DNA of 64,000 nucleotides, taken from assembly GCF_000472865.1 (NCBI RefSeq), contig NZ_AXAP01000032.1, positions 1-64,000 of the forward strand. Reading direction: 5' to 3'. Positions 1 to 8,029 of this stretch are shown piece after piece. The number at the start of each line of letters is the position of its first letter. The stretch's first letter is position 1. The notes beneath the pieces were generated by a model. It saw nothing but the letters and a program-made list of their open reading frames with translations, had not been told where the DNA came from and ran no database searches. The stretch comes from Bradyrhizobium elkanii WSM2783 (lineage in GTDB: Bacteria > Pseudomonadota > Alphaproteobacteria > Rhizobiales > Xanthobacteraceae). The position numbers and the translations under genes were made by a program.

Positions 1-211
1 TCGGGTCGGCCTGCGCATCGTCCTTTTCGAGGCTTGCTCGACGTTCACTCGCGTTACGGCCTGCACACTCGCGCTGTCACCAATTCGTGACACGCTAATC
101 GAAGGCTTCAGCCACTTCGTTACCTCCATGACTGCTCCGATTGCTTCCGGCTGGAGCGTTTGCCGGGTGGGGCTTGCACCCACTGGAAAGCGCCGCCTTT
201 ACACGGCGCAC
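1..211 (-). mobile_element. Group II intron, 5' end (partial, runs off the left edge)
   Basis: Read on the minus strand from 211, the sequence begins GTGCGCC, matching the GUGYG consensus at group II intron 5' ends. It continues through a GCGCCG/CGGCGC hairpin and the stretch AGTGGGTGCAAG, which is typical of domain I in bacterial group II introns. Only about 211 nt lie in the window; the maturase and domains V/VI would be beyond position 1. The boundary at 211 is inferred from the consensus, and a degenerate intron remnant cannot be excluded. Confidence 0.7.
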
Positions 212-413
212 ACCCGGACCGGACAGCGGGCGCAAGTGAATGGCGTATGTTCATGCCCCTCGGCCTCTTCCCGAAGCTCCAATCGAGGGGCTAAAGTGCC
301 TTTACTTGGAAGCGGGTATGCGACGGTGTGAGTTTTTGACGCCTGCGGTCGTCAAAGGGTCTGGCGCGTGACCGACGGGCGCGCACCAAGGGCGATGCGA
401 ATGGAGGAAACGA
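212..413. other. Non-coding stretch between intron end and WD40-cytochrome gene
   Basis: No convincing gene is visible. It has two perfect inverted repeats: GCCCCTCG/CGAGGGGC around a 21-nt loop (about 256-292) and TTTGACG/CGTCAAA around an 8-nt loop (about 337-358). Neither is followed by a clear T-run on the plus strand. The DNA just right of 211 would be the 5' exon (target site) of the intron. Confidence 0.4.
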
Positions 414-1730
414 TTGCTGCGAATGCTCCACCTCGCGAAATGCGCCCCTGCGTTTTTGACGTGTGGTGCCTTGTTGGTGATTCTGCCTCCGGGGATGACT
501 ACCGCTTGGGCGCAGTTGCGCGGCCATGGCGGGCCGGTGCGGGCATTGGCGATTTCGTCTGACGGACAAACCGCGATCTCAGGAAGCTTTGATTCAACCG
601 CAATCCGCTGGTCGCTGACTCGCAACGCGGCCGAACAGGTGCTGCGGTTCCATGCCGACGCCGTCAATGCAGTCGTGCTGCTGGGGGACGGGCGCACCGC
701 GACCGCAGGCGCCGACGGGCGCATTGCAATCTGGAGTCCCGGCAAGGCGGACCCCGATTCCGTCTTGGAAGGCCATACGGCGCCGATCGCCGCCCTCGCG
801 CTGTCGCCCGACAGCACAACACTGGCTTCCGCGTCGTGGGATCATACGGTTCGGTTGTGGCCGCTCGCGGGCGGTGCGGCGCGTGTGCTCGAAGGGCAAA
901 CTCAGAACGTCAATGGCGTTGCATTCGCTCCGGACGGTCGCACAGTGGTCAGCGTGAGCTACGATCAGAGCGTGCGCATCTGGCCGTTCGCCGGCGACAC
1001 GCCGACCGTTGTTGCAATGCCGAGCCCGCTCAACGCTGTGGCAATCGGCAGCAATGGCGAAATCGCGACCGGCGGCGCTGATGGTAAGCTATATTTTCTG
1101 ACGGGAGCCGGCGCGGCTGCGGGTGAGATCGCAGCCGGCCCGAGACCAGTGATCTCGATTGCGATCTCGCCGGACGGCGCGCTGGTGGCTGCCGCGAGCG
1201 TTGGCGGAGCGGTCGCAGTGATCGATCGCAGGGCGCGCACTCTGGCGCGCAAACTGGCCGGTCCCGAGCTGCCGGTCTGGTCGGTCGCGTTTATGCCGGA
1301 CAGCCGCACCCTGCTCACCGGTGGCGCCGACAACATCATCCGCCGCTGGAACGTGGTGACGGGAGATCCCATCGATCCACTTCTCCTGGAGACGACGGGA
1401 GATCCGCTGGCCGCCTATGCCGGCGACCATGGTGCGGAGGTGTTTCGTGCCTGTGTGGCCTGCCATACCCTTGGCGCCGAGCAAGCCAACAAAGCGGGCC
1501 CAACCCTGTCCGGCATCTTCGGCCGACGGATCGCAACCGTGCCGGGCTATAATTTTTCCGAAGCACTCAAGCGCCTCGATATTGTCTGGACGCCGGAGAC
1601 GGTTTCCAGATTGTTCGAGATCGGACCTTCGGCCTACACCCCGGGCACCAAGATGCCCGAGCAGCGCATTGGCTCGGCACAGGACCGCGCCGCACTGGTG
1701 CAATTTCTTGAGCGCGCGACAAAGAGATAG
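414..1730 (+). CDS. WD40-repeat beta-propeller fused to class I cytochrome c
   Basis: Predicted periplasmic protein of 438 residues. A signal peptide covers about residues 1-33, with cleavage after AWA. Roughly residues 35-325 hold seven WD40-like repeats (pattern GH-x-x-V-x-A-L-x-x-SxDG, ending in RxW), which form a beta-propeller. The last 100 residues are a c-type cytochrome with haem motif CVACH and a probable axial Met in GTKMPEQ. The TTG start lies 6 nt after GGAGG at 403-407, better spaced than the ATG at 423. The gene stands alone next to a group II intron end. Electron donor or acceptor and substrate are unknown; redox or sensory scaffolding is only an inference. Confidence 0.85.
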   Translation: MLRMLHLAKCAPAFLTCGALLVILPPGMTTAWAQLRGHGGPVRALAISSDGQTAISGSFDSTAIRWSLTRNAAEQVLRFHADAVNAVVLLGDGRTATAGADGRIAIWSPGKADPDSVLEGHTAPIAALALSPDSTTLASASWDHTVRLWPLAGGAARVLEGQTQNVNGVAFAPDGRTVVSVSYDQSVRIWPFAGDTPTVVAMPSPLNAVAIGSNGEIATGGADGKLYFLTGAGAAAGEIAAGPRPVISIAISPDGALVAAASVGGAVAVIDRRARTLARKLAGPELPVWSVAFMPDSRTLLTGGADNIIRRWNVVTGDPIDPLLLETTGDPLAAYAGDHGAEVFRACVACHTLGAEQANKAGPTLSGIFGRRIATVPGYNFSEALKRLDIVWTPETVSRLFEIGPSAYTPGTKMPEQRIGSAQDRAALVQFLERATKR

Positions 1731-2251
1731 ATGCTTGATAGGATATGTGGAGATTACAGGTACGATGAACGCCTGCAAATCATCGCCTGCCGGATTTCCG
1801 CTGTTCGGCCCCATCGCGGTCGGCGCCGCCATATTCCAATGGTGAGTTGGCAGCCTTCGAGAATCATAACCGACACGAGCAGCGCAAACGCGGCGATGAC
1901 TAAACACCACCCTGCTATCGCACACACCTGCGAACCGCTCGGCGGGTTTGACGGATGGTGGTCCTTGCCACGCATACGCCGTTGACTCGGGGCCTGCCCG
2001 GTAAGTGTGAAAGAGCGGTTCGAGTGTTGTCTCAGCCTCGGCAGCGCTGGTCGATCTCGGATGAAAGATTCCACGGCGGTTGGTCCACAGAGAGGCGGCT
2101 CCAAATAACCGCCTCTCTCGCTGCGTCTATAAACAGCGCTCAACGCGCACGGCGGCCGCCACACCCTCAACCACCCTTGCCTCACCCCAAGGGGCTGTCA
2201 TCCCAGCCTGAGGTGAAGGCAAGACGAAGATGGACGACGAGAGACCAGATG
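1731..2251. other. Sparse intergenic stretch
   Basis: About 520 bp between convergent genes. Apart from the small minus-strand reading frame listed separately at 1754-1975, I see no coding, RNA or repeat signal here. Confidence 0.35.
1754..1975 (-). CDS. Possible small single-pass membrane protein
   Basis: A 73-residue reading frame with a Pro/His-rich N-terminus, then one hydrophobic helix (residues about 18-37, AGWCLVIAAFALLVSVMIL) and a basic C-terminal tail rich in Arg. This is the layout of a small inner-membrane protein. The ribosome-binding site is weak and no family is recognised, so it may be a chance frame. It is the shorter form of a longer 143-residue frame whose N-terminal half looks non-coding. 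Confidence 0.3.
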   Translation of the reverse strand: MRGKDHHPSNPPSGSQVCAIAGWCLVIAAFALLVSVMILEGCQLTIGIWRRRPRWGRTAEIRQAMICRRSSYL

Positions 2252-2782
2252 CTATTGATTCACGATGTTACCGGTCGCGTTGAAGTCCTTCTTCTTATCA
2301 TATCCGGAGTCGCGTAGATTTCGGAAATACAGGTCGCGGTCTTGGCTGCTCATGCCGCCCTGCCAGCCGACCGGATACGGACCCGCAAATGCGTTCCGGT
2401 ACATCGGACGCACAGAGTACGGGGCACCGTAAGCGCCTGAATAGTAGGGGCCACCTCCATAGTAGCCTGCCCCTGTGTAGTAAGGGCCGCCTCCCCATCC
2501 CCAGGAGGGTGAGGTGGCACCGACCGCCGCAGCCGTTCCGACTGCCGCAGCCGTTCCGACCGCCGCGGCGCCTGCCATACCAGCACCGTATGCGGCCCGG
2601 CGCGTTTGCCGACGCGCAACACCCGCAGCGCTCACGGGCGTCAACGGGCGGCCGACCCGTGCCTGGGCGCTCTCAACCGACAGCGTCACGCCGCGCTGTT
2701 CAGACCAGTTGAATGAAAGCAGCGCCGCACAGGCGAAGGCCGGGATCGCAATGGCAACTTTTGTCACAGTGGTCTGCGTCAT
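2252..2782 (-). CDS. Secreted Gly/Ala/Tyr-rich protein of unknown function
   Basis: 176 residues. The N-terminus (MTQTTVTKVAIAIPAFAC) followed by AALLSF resembles a signal peptide or anchor. Next come tandem AVGTA repeats around residues 70-85 (glycine-zipper-like), then a GGGPYYxGxYY-rich segment and a charged tail with DRDLYFRNL. Low-complexity proteins like this are common, usually as hypothetical envelope proteins, in Bradyrhizobium. The start at 2782 was chosen because GGAGG lies 7 nt upstream; the longer frame to 2986 has no signal. No function can be assigned. Confidence 0.75.
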   Translation of the reverse strand: MTQTTVTKVAIAIPAFACAALLSFNWSEQRGVTLSVESAQARVGRPLTPVSAAGVARRQTRRAAYGAGMAGAAAVGTAAAVGTAAAVGATSPSWGWGGGPYYTGAGYYGGGPYYSGAYGAPYSVRPMYRNAFAGPYPVGWQGGMSSQDRDLYFRNLRDSGYDKKKDFNATGNIVNQ

Positions 2783-3343
2783 ATTGCTTCCTCCATTTTT
2801 TCTGCCCCATTTTTTCGACGTCTTGTGGTTGGCACGCATTGGGCGGGTCAGAGAGATTGCCCGCACAGAGTTGAAGCAATGAAAGTTCAACTGGAAAAGG
2901 TTGTACTCGACGGGATGAGCCGGCATCGGCGTAAATCTCTGCATGTTGGTACGGCAACAGCAGACTACTTGCAGGACCGCCATCATATGCTTCTGCGCTT
3001 CAGAAATCCGGCGAAAAAACTGACAGTGAGACTGTCATACTTCGAGCCTTGTTGAAGTTTCGAGGTACTTCTTCGGACCGTGAGCCATCTCAGAACTTTG
3101 CGGAAAGACATCCTGAAGTTTGAAGATACCCAAAGACACGTCGTCGTTCCGGATGTTTGTGTCGTCTCGCGCCAATGTGATGCAGGCGGCTAACGCACCG
3201 CGCGACACTGTTCGCAGGTGCGACGCATTGCTGCTTGATCTGGCGCAATGTCTATTTGACAGCCTGCCGTCAAAAACCATTTGATCGAGGCAGGAACCGC
3301 CTGACGAGGATTCGCGGGTCCTCATCCGGGACGTGAGCCACTT
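2783..3343. other. Intergenic region upstream of the CHAD gene
   Basis: About 560 bp with no supported gene; the frames on either strand are short and lack start signals. It holds a FixK-like half-conserved box TTGATCTGGCGCAA at 3235-3248 (fits TTGA-N6-GCAA) and an inverted repeat TTTGAC-N8-GTCAAA at 3255-3274, both about 70-110 bp before the CHAD start. Their function is unproven. Confidence 0.35.
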
Positions 3344-4240
3344 ATGAAGCGATTGGAAAGGTCCGCGAAGGAGCGTATTTTCCGCCCCAAGAGGACCCGT
3401 GCACGGCTGAGCGGAGAGATGCCCTGCGCGACCGTGTTTCATCTCGTGGGTTCCGCCTGCCTCCAAGATGTCAAGGCTCACCATCGCGGCGCCCGCAACG
3501 GCGATACCGTCGCCGTGCATCAGACGCGTGTGGCGCTGACCCGTTTTCGCGCGGCGATCGCTTTCTTTGAGCCCATGGTGCAGGATTCCGAATGGCCGCG
3601 CCTGAAGTCCGAATTGAAATGGCTTAACGGATATCTTGGCGCCACGCGCGACCTTGATGTCGCGATCGGGAACGCTCCCCGCGAACGGCTGTTCAGGACA
3701 GCCCGGGCCGAGAGCCAGCGCCAGTTGAGACGGGCGCTGGCATCAGATCGCTATCGCCGCTGGTTCAAGGATATGGTCGATTGGGTCAACCATGGCCCAT
3801 GGTCTCATATGAGCGAGCACCGCCTGGTGCGGCTCCGCGCATCGCGGGCCTCCGAGTACCACGCGCGCCGGCTCGCCGGCTGGCATGAAAAGCTCGTCAA
3901 AAAGAGCCGCGGCCTGCAGGAAATTGGCGGGCGCAAGCAGCACCGCGTTCGCCTGGCCAGCAAACGGCTGCGCTATGCGATCGAGTTCTCCGAAGACGTG
4001 CTGGCAAAGAAGAACTTCGCCCCATGGCGCGCGATCGTGAAGCAGCTACGCAAGGCGCAGCAGATTCTCGGCGAACTGCACGACGCCGAGGCTGCGCGGG
4101 CGCTCGTGGCAGGCCTGCAACAGCGCGTCGGGACGCGCCCTGCGGGCCACCAGCGGAAACCGCTCGAGCTGCTGGACAAGAAGGAAAAACAGCGGCTGCT
4201 GCGGCGCGCTGCGGTCGCATATCGGAGGATTGCAACCTGA
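3344..4240 (+). CDS. CHAD domain-containing protein
   Basis: 298 residues, almost entirely alpha-helical and very basic. It matches the CHAD family, whose conserved histidines and basic residues bind polyphosphate. Visible features are VHQTRVALTRFR (residues about 58-69), LKWLNGYLGATRDLDV (about 90-105) and a second CHAD half with HRVRLASKRLRYAIEFSE (about 200-217). It lacks the CYTH domain often fused to CHAD, so it is a stand-alone form. No strong Shine-Dalgarno is visible at the ATG. It is a single gene followed by an intergenic repeat. Association with polyphosphate granules is known for the family; any role here is inference. Confidence 0.85.
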   Translation: MKRLERSAKERIFRPKRTRARLSGEMPCATVFHLVGSACLQDVKAHHRGARNGDTVAVHQTRVALTRFRAAIAFFEPMVQDSEWPRLKSELKWLNGYLGATRDLDVAIGNAPRERLFRTARAESQRQLRRALASDRYRRWFKDMVDWVNHGPWSHMSEHRLVRLRASRASEYHARRLAGWHEKLVKKSRGLQEIGGRKQHRVRLASKRLRYAIEFSEDVLAKKNFAPWRAIVKQLRKAQQILGELHDAEAARALVAGLQQRVGTRPAGHQRKPLELLDKKEKQRLLRRAAVAYRRIAT

Positions 4241-4243
4241 AGT

Positions 4244-4338
4244 TTCGGTTCTGATTGAATCAAAACCGAAGCTCTAGATTCTAGTTTTGACGCGTTTTCT
4301 TCACGCGAACCGGTATCTACGTCGCTCGAAAACGCTCT
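4244..4338 (+). repeat. Intergenic dispersed repeat, copy 1
   Basis: It contains an imperfect hairpin TTCGGTT..AACCGAA, then the core with inverted arms GCGTTTTC and GAAAACGC around CACGCGAACCGGT. Related copies lie at 15789-15885 (inverted), 22868-22967 and 55271-55398. All sit just after a gene's stop codon, as expected of Bradyrhizobium-type intergenic repeats. Confidence 0.85.
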
Positions 4339-4462
4339 GGACGGGATTCTGCGGTCAACCCCGTATTTGTCCGGGCAGGATTGTTGATCGAGCGCATTTT
4401 CTTGCCCTGCTCGATTCGGCTAATTTGCATTCAAGAAACTCGCATTTCTCCTGGTTGACACC

Positions 4463-5743
4463 ATGCCCGACGGTTCTTCGACGGCCCATCTCTATCGCCC
4501 CAAGCTCATGACCGCCCTGGGCGAGGGCTACAGCCTCGACAAACTCCGCCAGGATGCCGTTGCGGGCCTCACCGTGGCCGTAGTCGCGCTGCCGCTCTCG
4601 ATGGCGATCGCGGTGGCCTCCGGCGTGACCCCGGAACGGGGGCTTTTCACCGCCATCGTCGGCGGTTTTCTGGTTTCGGCGCTCGGCGGAAGCCGGTTTC
4701 AGATCGGCGGACCGGCAGGCGCTTTCATCGTGCTGGTGGCGGCGACCGTCGCTCAGCTGGGCGTCAACGGCCTGTTGCTTACCGTGCTGGTGTCCGGCGT
4801 GATGCTGACCCTGGTCGGCGCGACCGGTCTCGGCTCGCTGATCCGTTACATGCCGCATCCCGTGACCGTCGGCTTCACCTGCGGAATCGCGGTGACCATT
4901 TTTGCGAGCCAGATCACGGACCTGTTCGGACTGACGCTCGCCGGTCCCGAGCCGGGGCCCCTGCTCGCAAAGCTGATTGTGCTTGGCCGTGCGCTTCCGA
5001 CCCTGAATTGGGCCGCACTCGGCGTTGGTGCCGGGACGGCGGCGATCATCTTCGCGGTGCGGCAGTGGCGGCCGACCTGGCCGGGAATGCTGATCGCCAT
5101 TGCGATCGCCTCGGTCGTGGCGCTGGTGCTGCAACTGCCGGTCGAGACCATCGGCACCCGTTTCGGTGAAATCCCCCACAGCCTGCCGGCGCCGCAGGTG
5201 CCTGATATCTCCTACGACCTTCTGCTGAAGGTCTTGCCGGCGGCGTTCTCGTTCACGTTGCTCGGCGGCGTCGAGAGCCTGCTGTCGGCAAAAGTCGCCG
5301 ACAGCATGACCGGTCGCAGGCACCGTTCCAACATGGAGCTGGTCGCACAAGGCATTGCCAACATCGCCTCCGCCTTGTTCGGCGGCATCAGCGTCACCGG
5401 CACCATCGCGCGCACGGCAACCAATATCCGCGCCGGCGGCCGCAGCCCGCTCTCCGGGATGCTGCATTCCGTTTATCTGCTGCTGTTCATGCTCGTTGCC
5501 GCGCCCCTGGCGCGCTACATCCCGCTCGCGGCCCTTGCCGGCGTGCTGGTCGTGGTGTGCTGGTACATGGCGGAGAAGGAGGAGTTCGTCCGCCTGGTGA
5601 AGGACTGGCGCAGCGGCGTGGTGCTGGTGCCGACCTTCGCACTGACGATCTTCAAGGATCTCACCTTCGGCATCGTCGCTGGATGCATCCTCGCCGTCGT
5701 CTTCGCGCGGCTCGGAAATCCGCAGAAGCCGGAGGACGCGTAG
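4463..5743 (+). CDS. SulP family anion transporter lacking a STAS domain
   Basis: 426-residue inner-membrane protein with about 11-12 hydrophobic segments. The SulP core is recognisable from DAVAGLTVAVVALPLSMA (about 30-47) and QIGGPAGAF (about 84-92). The family carries sulfate, bicarbonate or other anions and normally ends in a cytoplasmic STAS domain of about 110 residues. Here the protein stops shortly after the last helix (FARLGNPQKPEDA), so STAS is absent and no carbonic anhydrase is fused. The ATG at 4463 lacks a strong Shine-Dalgarno; an in-frame ATG lies at 4508. Substrate cannot be assigned. Confidence 0.85.
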   Translation: MPDGSSTAHLYRPKLMTALGEGYSLDKLRQDAVAGLTVAVVALPLSMAIAVASGVTPERGLFTAIVGGFLVSALGGSRFQIGGPAGAFIVLVAATVAQLGVNGLLLTVLVSGVMLTLVGATGLGSLIRYMPHPVTVGFTCGIAVTIFASQITDLFGLTLAGPEPGPLLAKLIVLGRALPTLNWAALGVGAGTAAIIFAVRQWRPTWPGMLIAIAIASVVALVLQLPVETIGTRFGEIPHSLPAPQVPDISYDLLLKVLPAAFSFTLLGGVESLLSAKVADSMTGRRHRSNMELVAQGIANIASALFGGISVTGTIARTATNIRAGGRSPLSGMLHSVYLLLFMLVAAPLARYIPLAALAGVLVVVCWYMAEKEEFVRLVKDWRSGVVLVPTFALTIFKDLTFGIVAGCILAVVFARLGNPQKPEDA

Positions 5744-5760
5744 AGCGCGGTTCCGAACTC

Positions 5761-5847
5761 CCCGTCATTGCGAGCGAACGAAGCAATCGACCTCTCCGCT
5801 GTTGCGGCATGGACTGCTTGGTCGCTTCGCTCGTCGCAATGACGGGC
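5761..5847. repeat. Palindromic intergenic repeat (CGTCATTGCGAGCGAA type)
   Basis: The left arm CGTCATTGCGAGCGAA and the right arm TTCGCTCGTCGCAATGACGG are near-perfect reverse complements separated by about 45 bp. This REP-like element is familiar from Bradyrhizobium/Rhodopseudomonas intergenic regions. It sits just after the SulP stop codon and could fold into a long hairpin in the transcript. Confidence 0.8.
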
Positions 5848-5966
5848 AATCAGCCCAAGCGCATGCCAAAAAGATGATCGGCGGTGGGACTTCGCATCGA
5901 CCGGACGTCCGCCTACATCAACCCCTCTTGTATTATGCCCGTCATTCAAAGCCAGGGGAACATATC

Positions 5967-6725
5967 ATGGCCAGCCCATCCATTCTCGAACCGACGGCGC
6001 CGCAGGGCAGCGTGCTGATCGCGGGCGTCGGCGCGTCCCAGGGGGTGGGCGCGGCGATCGCTCGCCGGTTCGCCGCGGGCGGATACCCGGTCGCAATCGC
6101 AGGCCGCAATGCCGAGAAGCTCGCGGCGACCGCGGCGGAGCTTGTGGCCGCCGGCGCCAAGGTTGCCCATGTCGTCGGCGATGTCTCCAAGCCCGGCGAT
6201 GTCGCCCGCTTCGTGGCGGCGGCGCAACAGCTCGCGCCGCTCGCAATGGCGGTGCACAATGCCGGCTCGAACCGGTGGGCGCCCTTCCTGAAGGTGAGCG
6301 AGGAGCAGTTCGAGTCACATTGGCGCGAGCATGCGCTCGGCGGCTTTCATCTGGCGCAGGCGGCAATCCCCGCGCTGCTGTCGCGCGGCGGCGGGACGCT
6401 GGTGTTCACGGGAGCGAGCGGCTCGCTGCGCGGCAAGGCCCATTTCGCGCCGTTTGCCGCCGCCAAGGCTGCGCTGCGCGCGATGGCGCAGAGCATCGCG
6501 CGGGAATTCGGACCCCAGGGCATCCATGTCGGCCATGTCGTGATCGACGGCGGCATTGAGGGCGATCGGCTCATGAGCCTGCGGCCGCAATTGAAGGAGG
6601 AGCGCGGGCCGGACGGCCTGCTCAACATCGCCGCCATCGCCGAGGCCTATTGGGTGCTGCACCATCAGCACCGCAGCGCCTGGACCCTTGAGCTCGACCT
6701 CCGCCCCTGGGCGGAGTCGTTTTAG
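5967..6725 (+). CDS. SDR-family oxidoreductase with Phe in place of the catalytic Tyr
   Basis: 252 residues with a Rossmann fold. The nucleotide-binding motif is GVGASQGVG (about 20-28), followed by GRN, a modified NNAG motif (HNAG, 97-100) and Ser in FTGASGS (about 148-154). The usual YxxxK is FAAAK: Phe at about 163, Lys at about 167. Such FxxxK variants occur as an SDR subgroup, but the loss of Tyr makes classic dehydrogenase chemistry doubtful. The start at 5967 follows AGGGGAA with good spacing; the longer frame upstream runs into a repeat. No partner gene suggests a substrate. Confidence 0.85.
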   Translation: MASPSILEPTAPQGSVLIAGVGASQGVGAAIARRFAAGGYPVAIAGRNAEKLAATAAELVAAGAKVAHVVGDVSKPGDVARFVAAAQQLAPLAMAVHNAGSNRWAPFLKVSEEQFESHWREHALGGFHLAQAAIPALLSRGGGTLVFTGASGSLRGKAHFAPFAAAKAALRAMAQSIAREFGPQGIHVGHVVIDGGIEGDRLMSLRPQLKEERGPDGLLNIAAIAEAYWVLHHQHRSAWTLELDLRPWAESF

Positions 6726-6758
6726 CGGTGTGTAACTCTACGATGCCTATGCAGGCGT

Positions 6759-6786
6759 CCCGGGTTACGCGTTCGCTCCACCCGGG
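6759..6786. repeat. Short palindromic repeat (CCCGGGT/ACCCGGG)
   Basis: Perfect 7-bp arms CCCGGGT and ACCCGGG around a 14-nt loop, followed by CTACG. It lies between convergent genes and resembles a common Bradyrhizobium intergenic palindrome. It could also act as a weak terminator, but no T-run follows. Confidence 0.6.
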
Positions 6787-6805
6787 CTACGGCCGCACAA
6801 GACCT

Positions 6806-7165
6806 CTACGTCATGCTTCCCGGCATGAAGCAGCGGATCGTGATTCCCGTGGTGCCCTTCATCGGCCAGACCATGGTCCGGCCAGCGCGGTTCGGCTCGG
6901 TGATCACGGCCTCATCCGGCACCATGATCCATTGTCCCTCCAGACGGACCCGGTAATGCCCATCCTTGGACTCCCAATCCGGATCGGCCACCGCGACGCC
7001 GTCGGCGTCCGAGCAGCAAGGGCCGAGTTTGCTCTTCAGGCTATCGAACCAGGGTTTGAGTGGCGAGTTGGAATAGCGCCCGTCATCGCGGGCCATCGAG
7101 GCTCCCGCTGGAACGACGAGCAGAATTGTCAGGATTGACGTCCGAACCAAATTTTTGCGAGCCAT
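6806..7165 (-). CDS. Small exported protein of unknown function
   Basis: 119 residues beginning MARKNLVRTSILTILLVVPA, a clear signal peptide with likely cleavage after SMA. The mature part has a CC pair (about 50-51) and one further Cys near the C-terminus, then YRVRLEGQWIMVPDEAV. It is predicted to be periplasmic and possibly disulfide-bonded. No family is recognised with a known function. The start at 7165 was preferred because the longer frame (to 7231) places 22 non-signal residues before the signal peptide. Confidence 0.75.
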   Translation of the reverse strand: MARKNLVRTSILTILLVVPAGASMARDDGRYSNSPLKPWFDSLKSKLGPCCSDADGVAVADPDWESKDGHYRVRLEGQWIMVPDEAVITEPNRAGRTMVWPMKGTTGITIRCFMPGSMT

Positions 7166-7272
7166 GTCCGTGCCGTGACAAGATGCCCGTCCCCAACTTT
7201 GACAAACCGGGAACTCGGCACAAAGTTCCATTTATGGACCCGATTGGGACAGCTCTCCACAGGACAGGCGTG

Positions 7273-7974
7273 TCAGCGCTGGACGGCACAGCCTTCGAGG
7301 AACAGAGTCGCGCAGGCCTCAGCGCGGCGCTCGAGTTCGGCACGGTCGGGCGGTGCTTCACGGCCGAACAATACAGCACGCTGCGGCGCGAAGACGACCA
7401 TGCCAAGCAGCATGCCGGCCGCGGCCTCCGGATCGATCTCCCGAAGCGCGATCAGGCCGCGCTCCTGTTGCGTCCGCAACCAGTTTGCCAGCGTAGTCAC
7501 CGTTCGCCGCATCGCACTCTTGTAGAAGCTCTCCGCTATATCGGGGAATTTGTCGCTGTCGGCGAGGACCAGGCGCTGCAGCGCGATCACCTCGCCGTCC
7601 AGGATCAGTTCGGCACAGGCAAGACAGGCCTCGCGTAACGCACCTTTGATGTTGCTGCCGTCGCAGGCGCGCAGCCGCACGCCCGAAATGAACCGGTCCA
7701 TCCGGTCCGCGACCATCCCCTCGAACAGGGCCTGCTTGCCGGAAACGAGCCGGTAGAGCGTCTTCGTCGAAACGCCGGCGCGGCGCGCCACGTCATCCAT
7801 GCTGGTCGCCGCGAAGCCGCTGGCGGCGAATTCCCGCCGCGCGGCATCAAAGATCACCATCCGCGTCTCGTCATCGGAACGCAGCGGCGGCCTGCCCCGG
7901 CTGCGACGCTCGGGTGCCGCGCCGCCTTTGTCCGCTCTGCCCTGTCTTGTCGTGACCGTCATGCATTGAGCCAT
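7273..7974 (-). CDS. TetR/AcrR family transcriptional regulator
   Basis: 233 residues. A basic N-terminal arm is followed by a TetR DNA-binding domain at about 38-85 (IFDAARREFAASGF, then TSMDDVARRAGVSTKTLYR, the helix-turn-helix). The C-terminal ligand-binding domain is helical and resembles the AefR-like type. It is divergent from the efflux pair at 8118-10929 with 143 bp between them, containing a palindrome that overlaps the likely efflux promoter. It is therefore the probable repressor of that pump, relieved by a pump substrate (inference). The second in-frame ATG at 7962 is an alternative start. Confidence 0.9.
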   Translation of the reverse strand: MAQCMTVTTRQGRADKGGAAPERRSRGRPPLRSDDETRMVIFDAARREFAASGFAATSMDDVARRAGVSTKTLYRLVSGKQALFEGMVADRMDRFISGVRLRACDGSNIKGALREACLACAELILDGEVIALQRLVLADSDKFPDIAESFYKSAMRRTVTTLANWLRTQQERGLIALREIDPEAAAGMLLGMVVFAPQRAVLFGREAPPDRAELERRAEACATLFLEGCAVQR

Positions 7975-7989
7975 GCTTTAAGATGACGC

Positions 7990-8007
7990 CTGTCATTCCA
8001 TTGACAG
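7990..8007. promoter_or_regulatory. Candidate TetR operator palindrome
   Basis: CTGTCA-TTCCAT-TGACAG, a perfect inverted repeat with 6-bp arms and a 6-bp spacer. It lies 15 bp upstream of the tetR start and overlaps the putative -35 box of the hlyD promoter. This is the expected place for TetR repression of both genes. Confidence 0.6.
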
Positions 8008-8029
8008 ACCCAATATGGCGCCTATTTTG
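8001..8029 (+). promoter_or_regulatory. Putative promoter of the efflux operon
   Basis: A TTGACA box at 8001-8006, then a -10-like TATTTT/ATTTTG at 8023-8029 with 16-17 bp spacing, about 90 bp before the hlyD start. The -35 box overlaps the CTGTCA/TGACAG palindrome, so repressor binding would block it. Confidence 0.45.

Noticed and set aside
3035..3520. 161-residue minus-strand frame overlapping the CHAD gene start
   Set aside because: No start signal or motif, and it runs into the CHAD coding region, which has clear family features.
4287..4511. Similar short frames starting MTRFLHANR or MMRFLHANR at several places
   Set aside because: They are translations of the dispersed intergenic repeat and not a protein family; the same words appear at each repeat copy.
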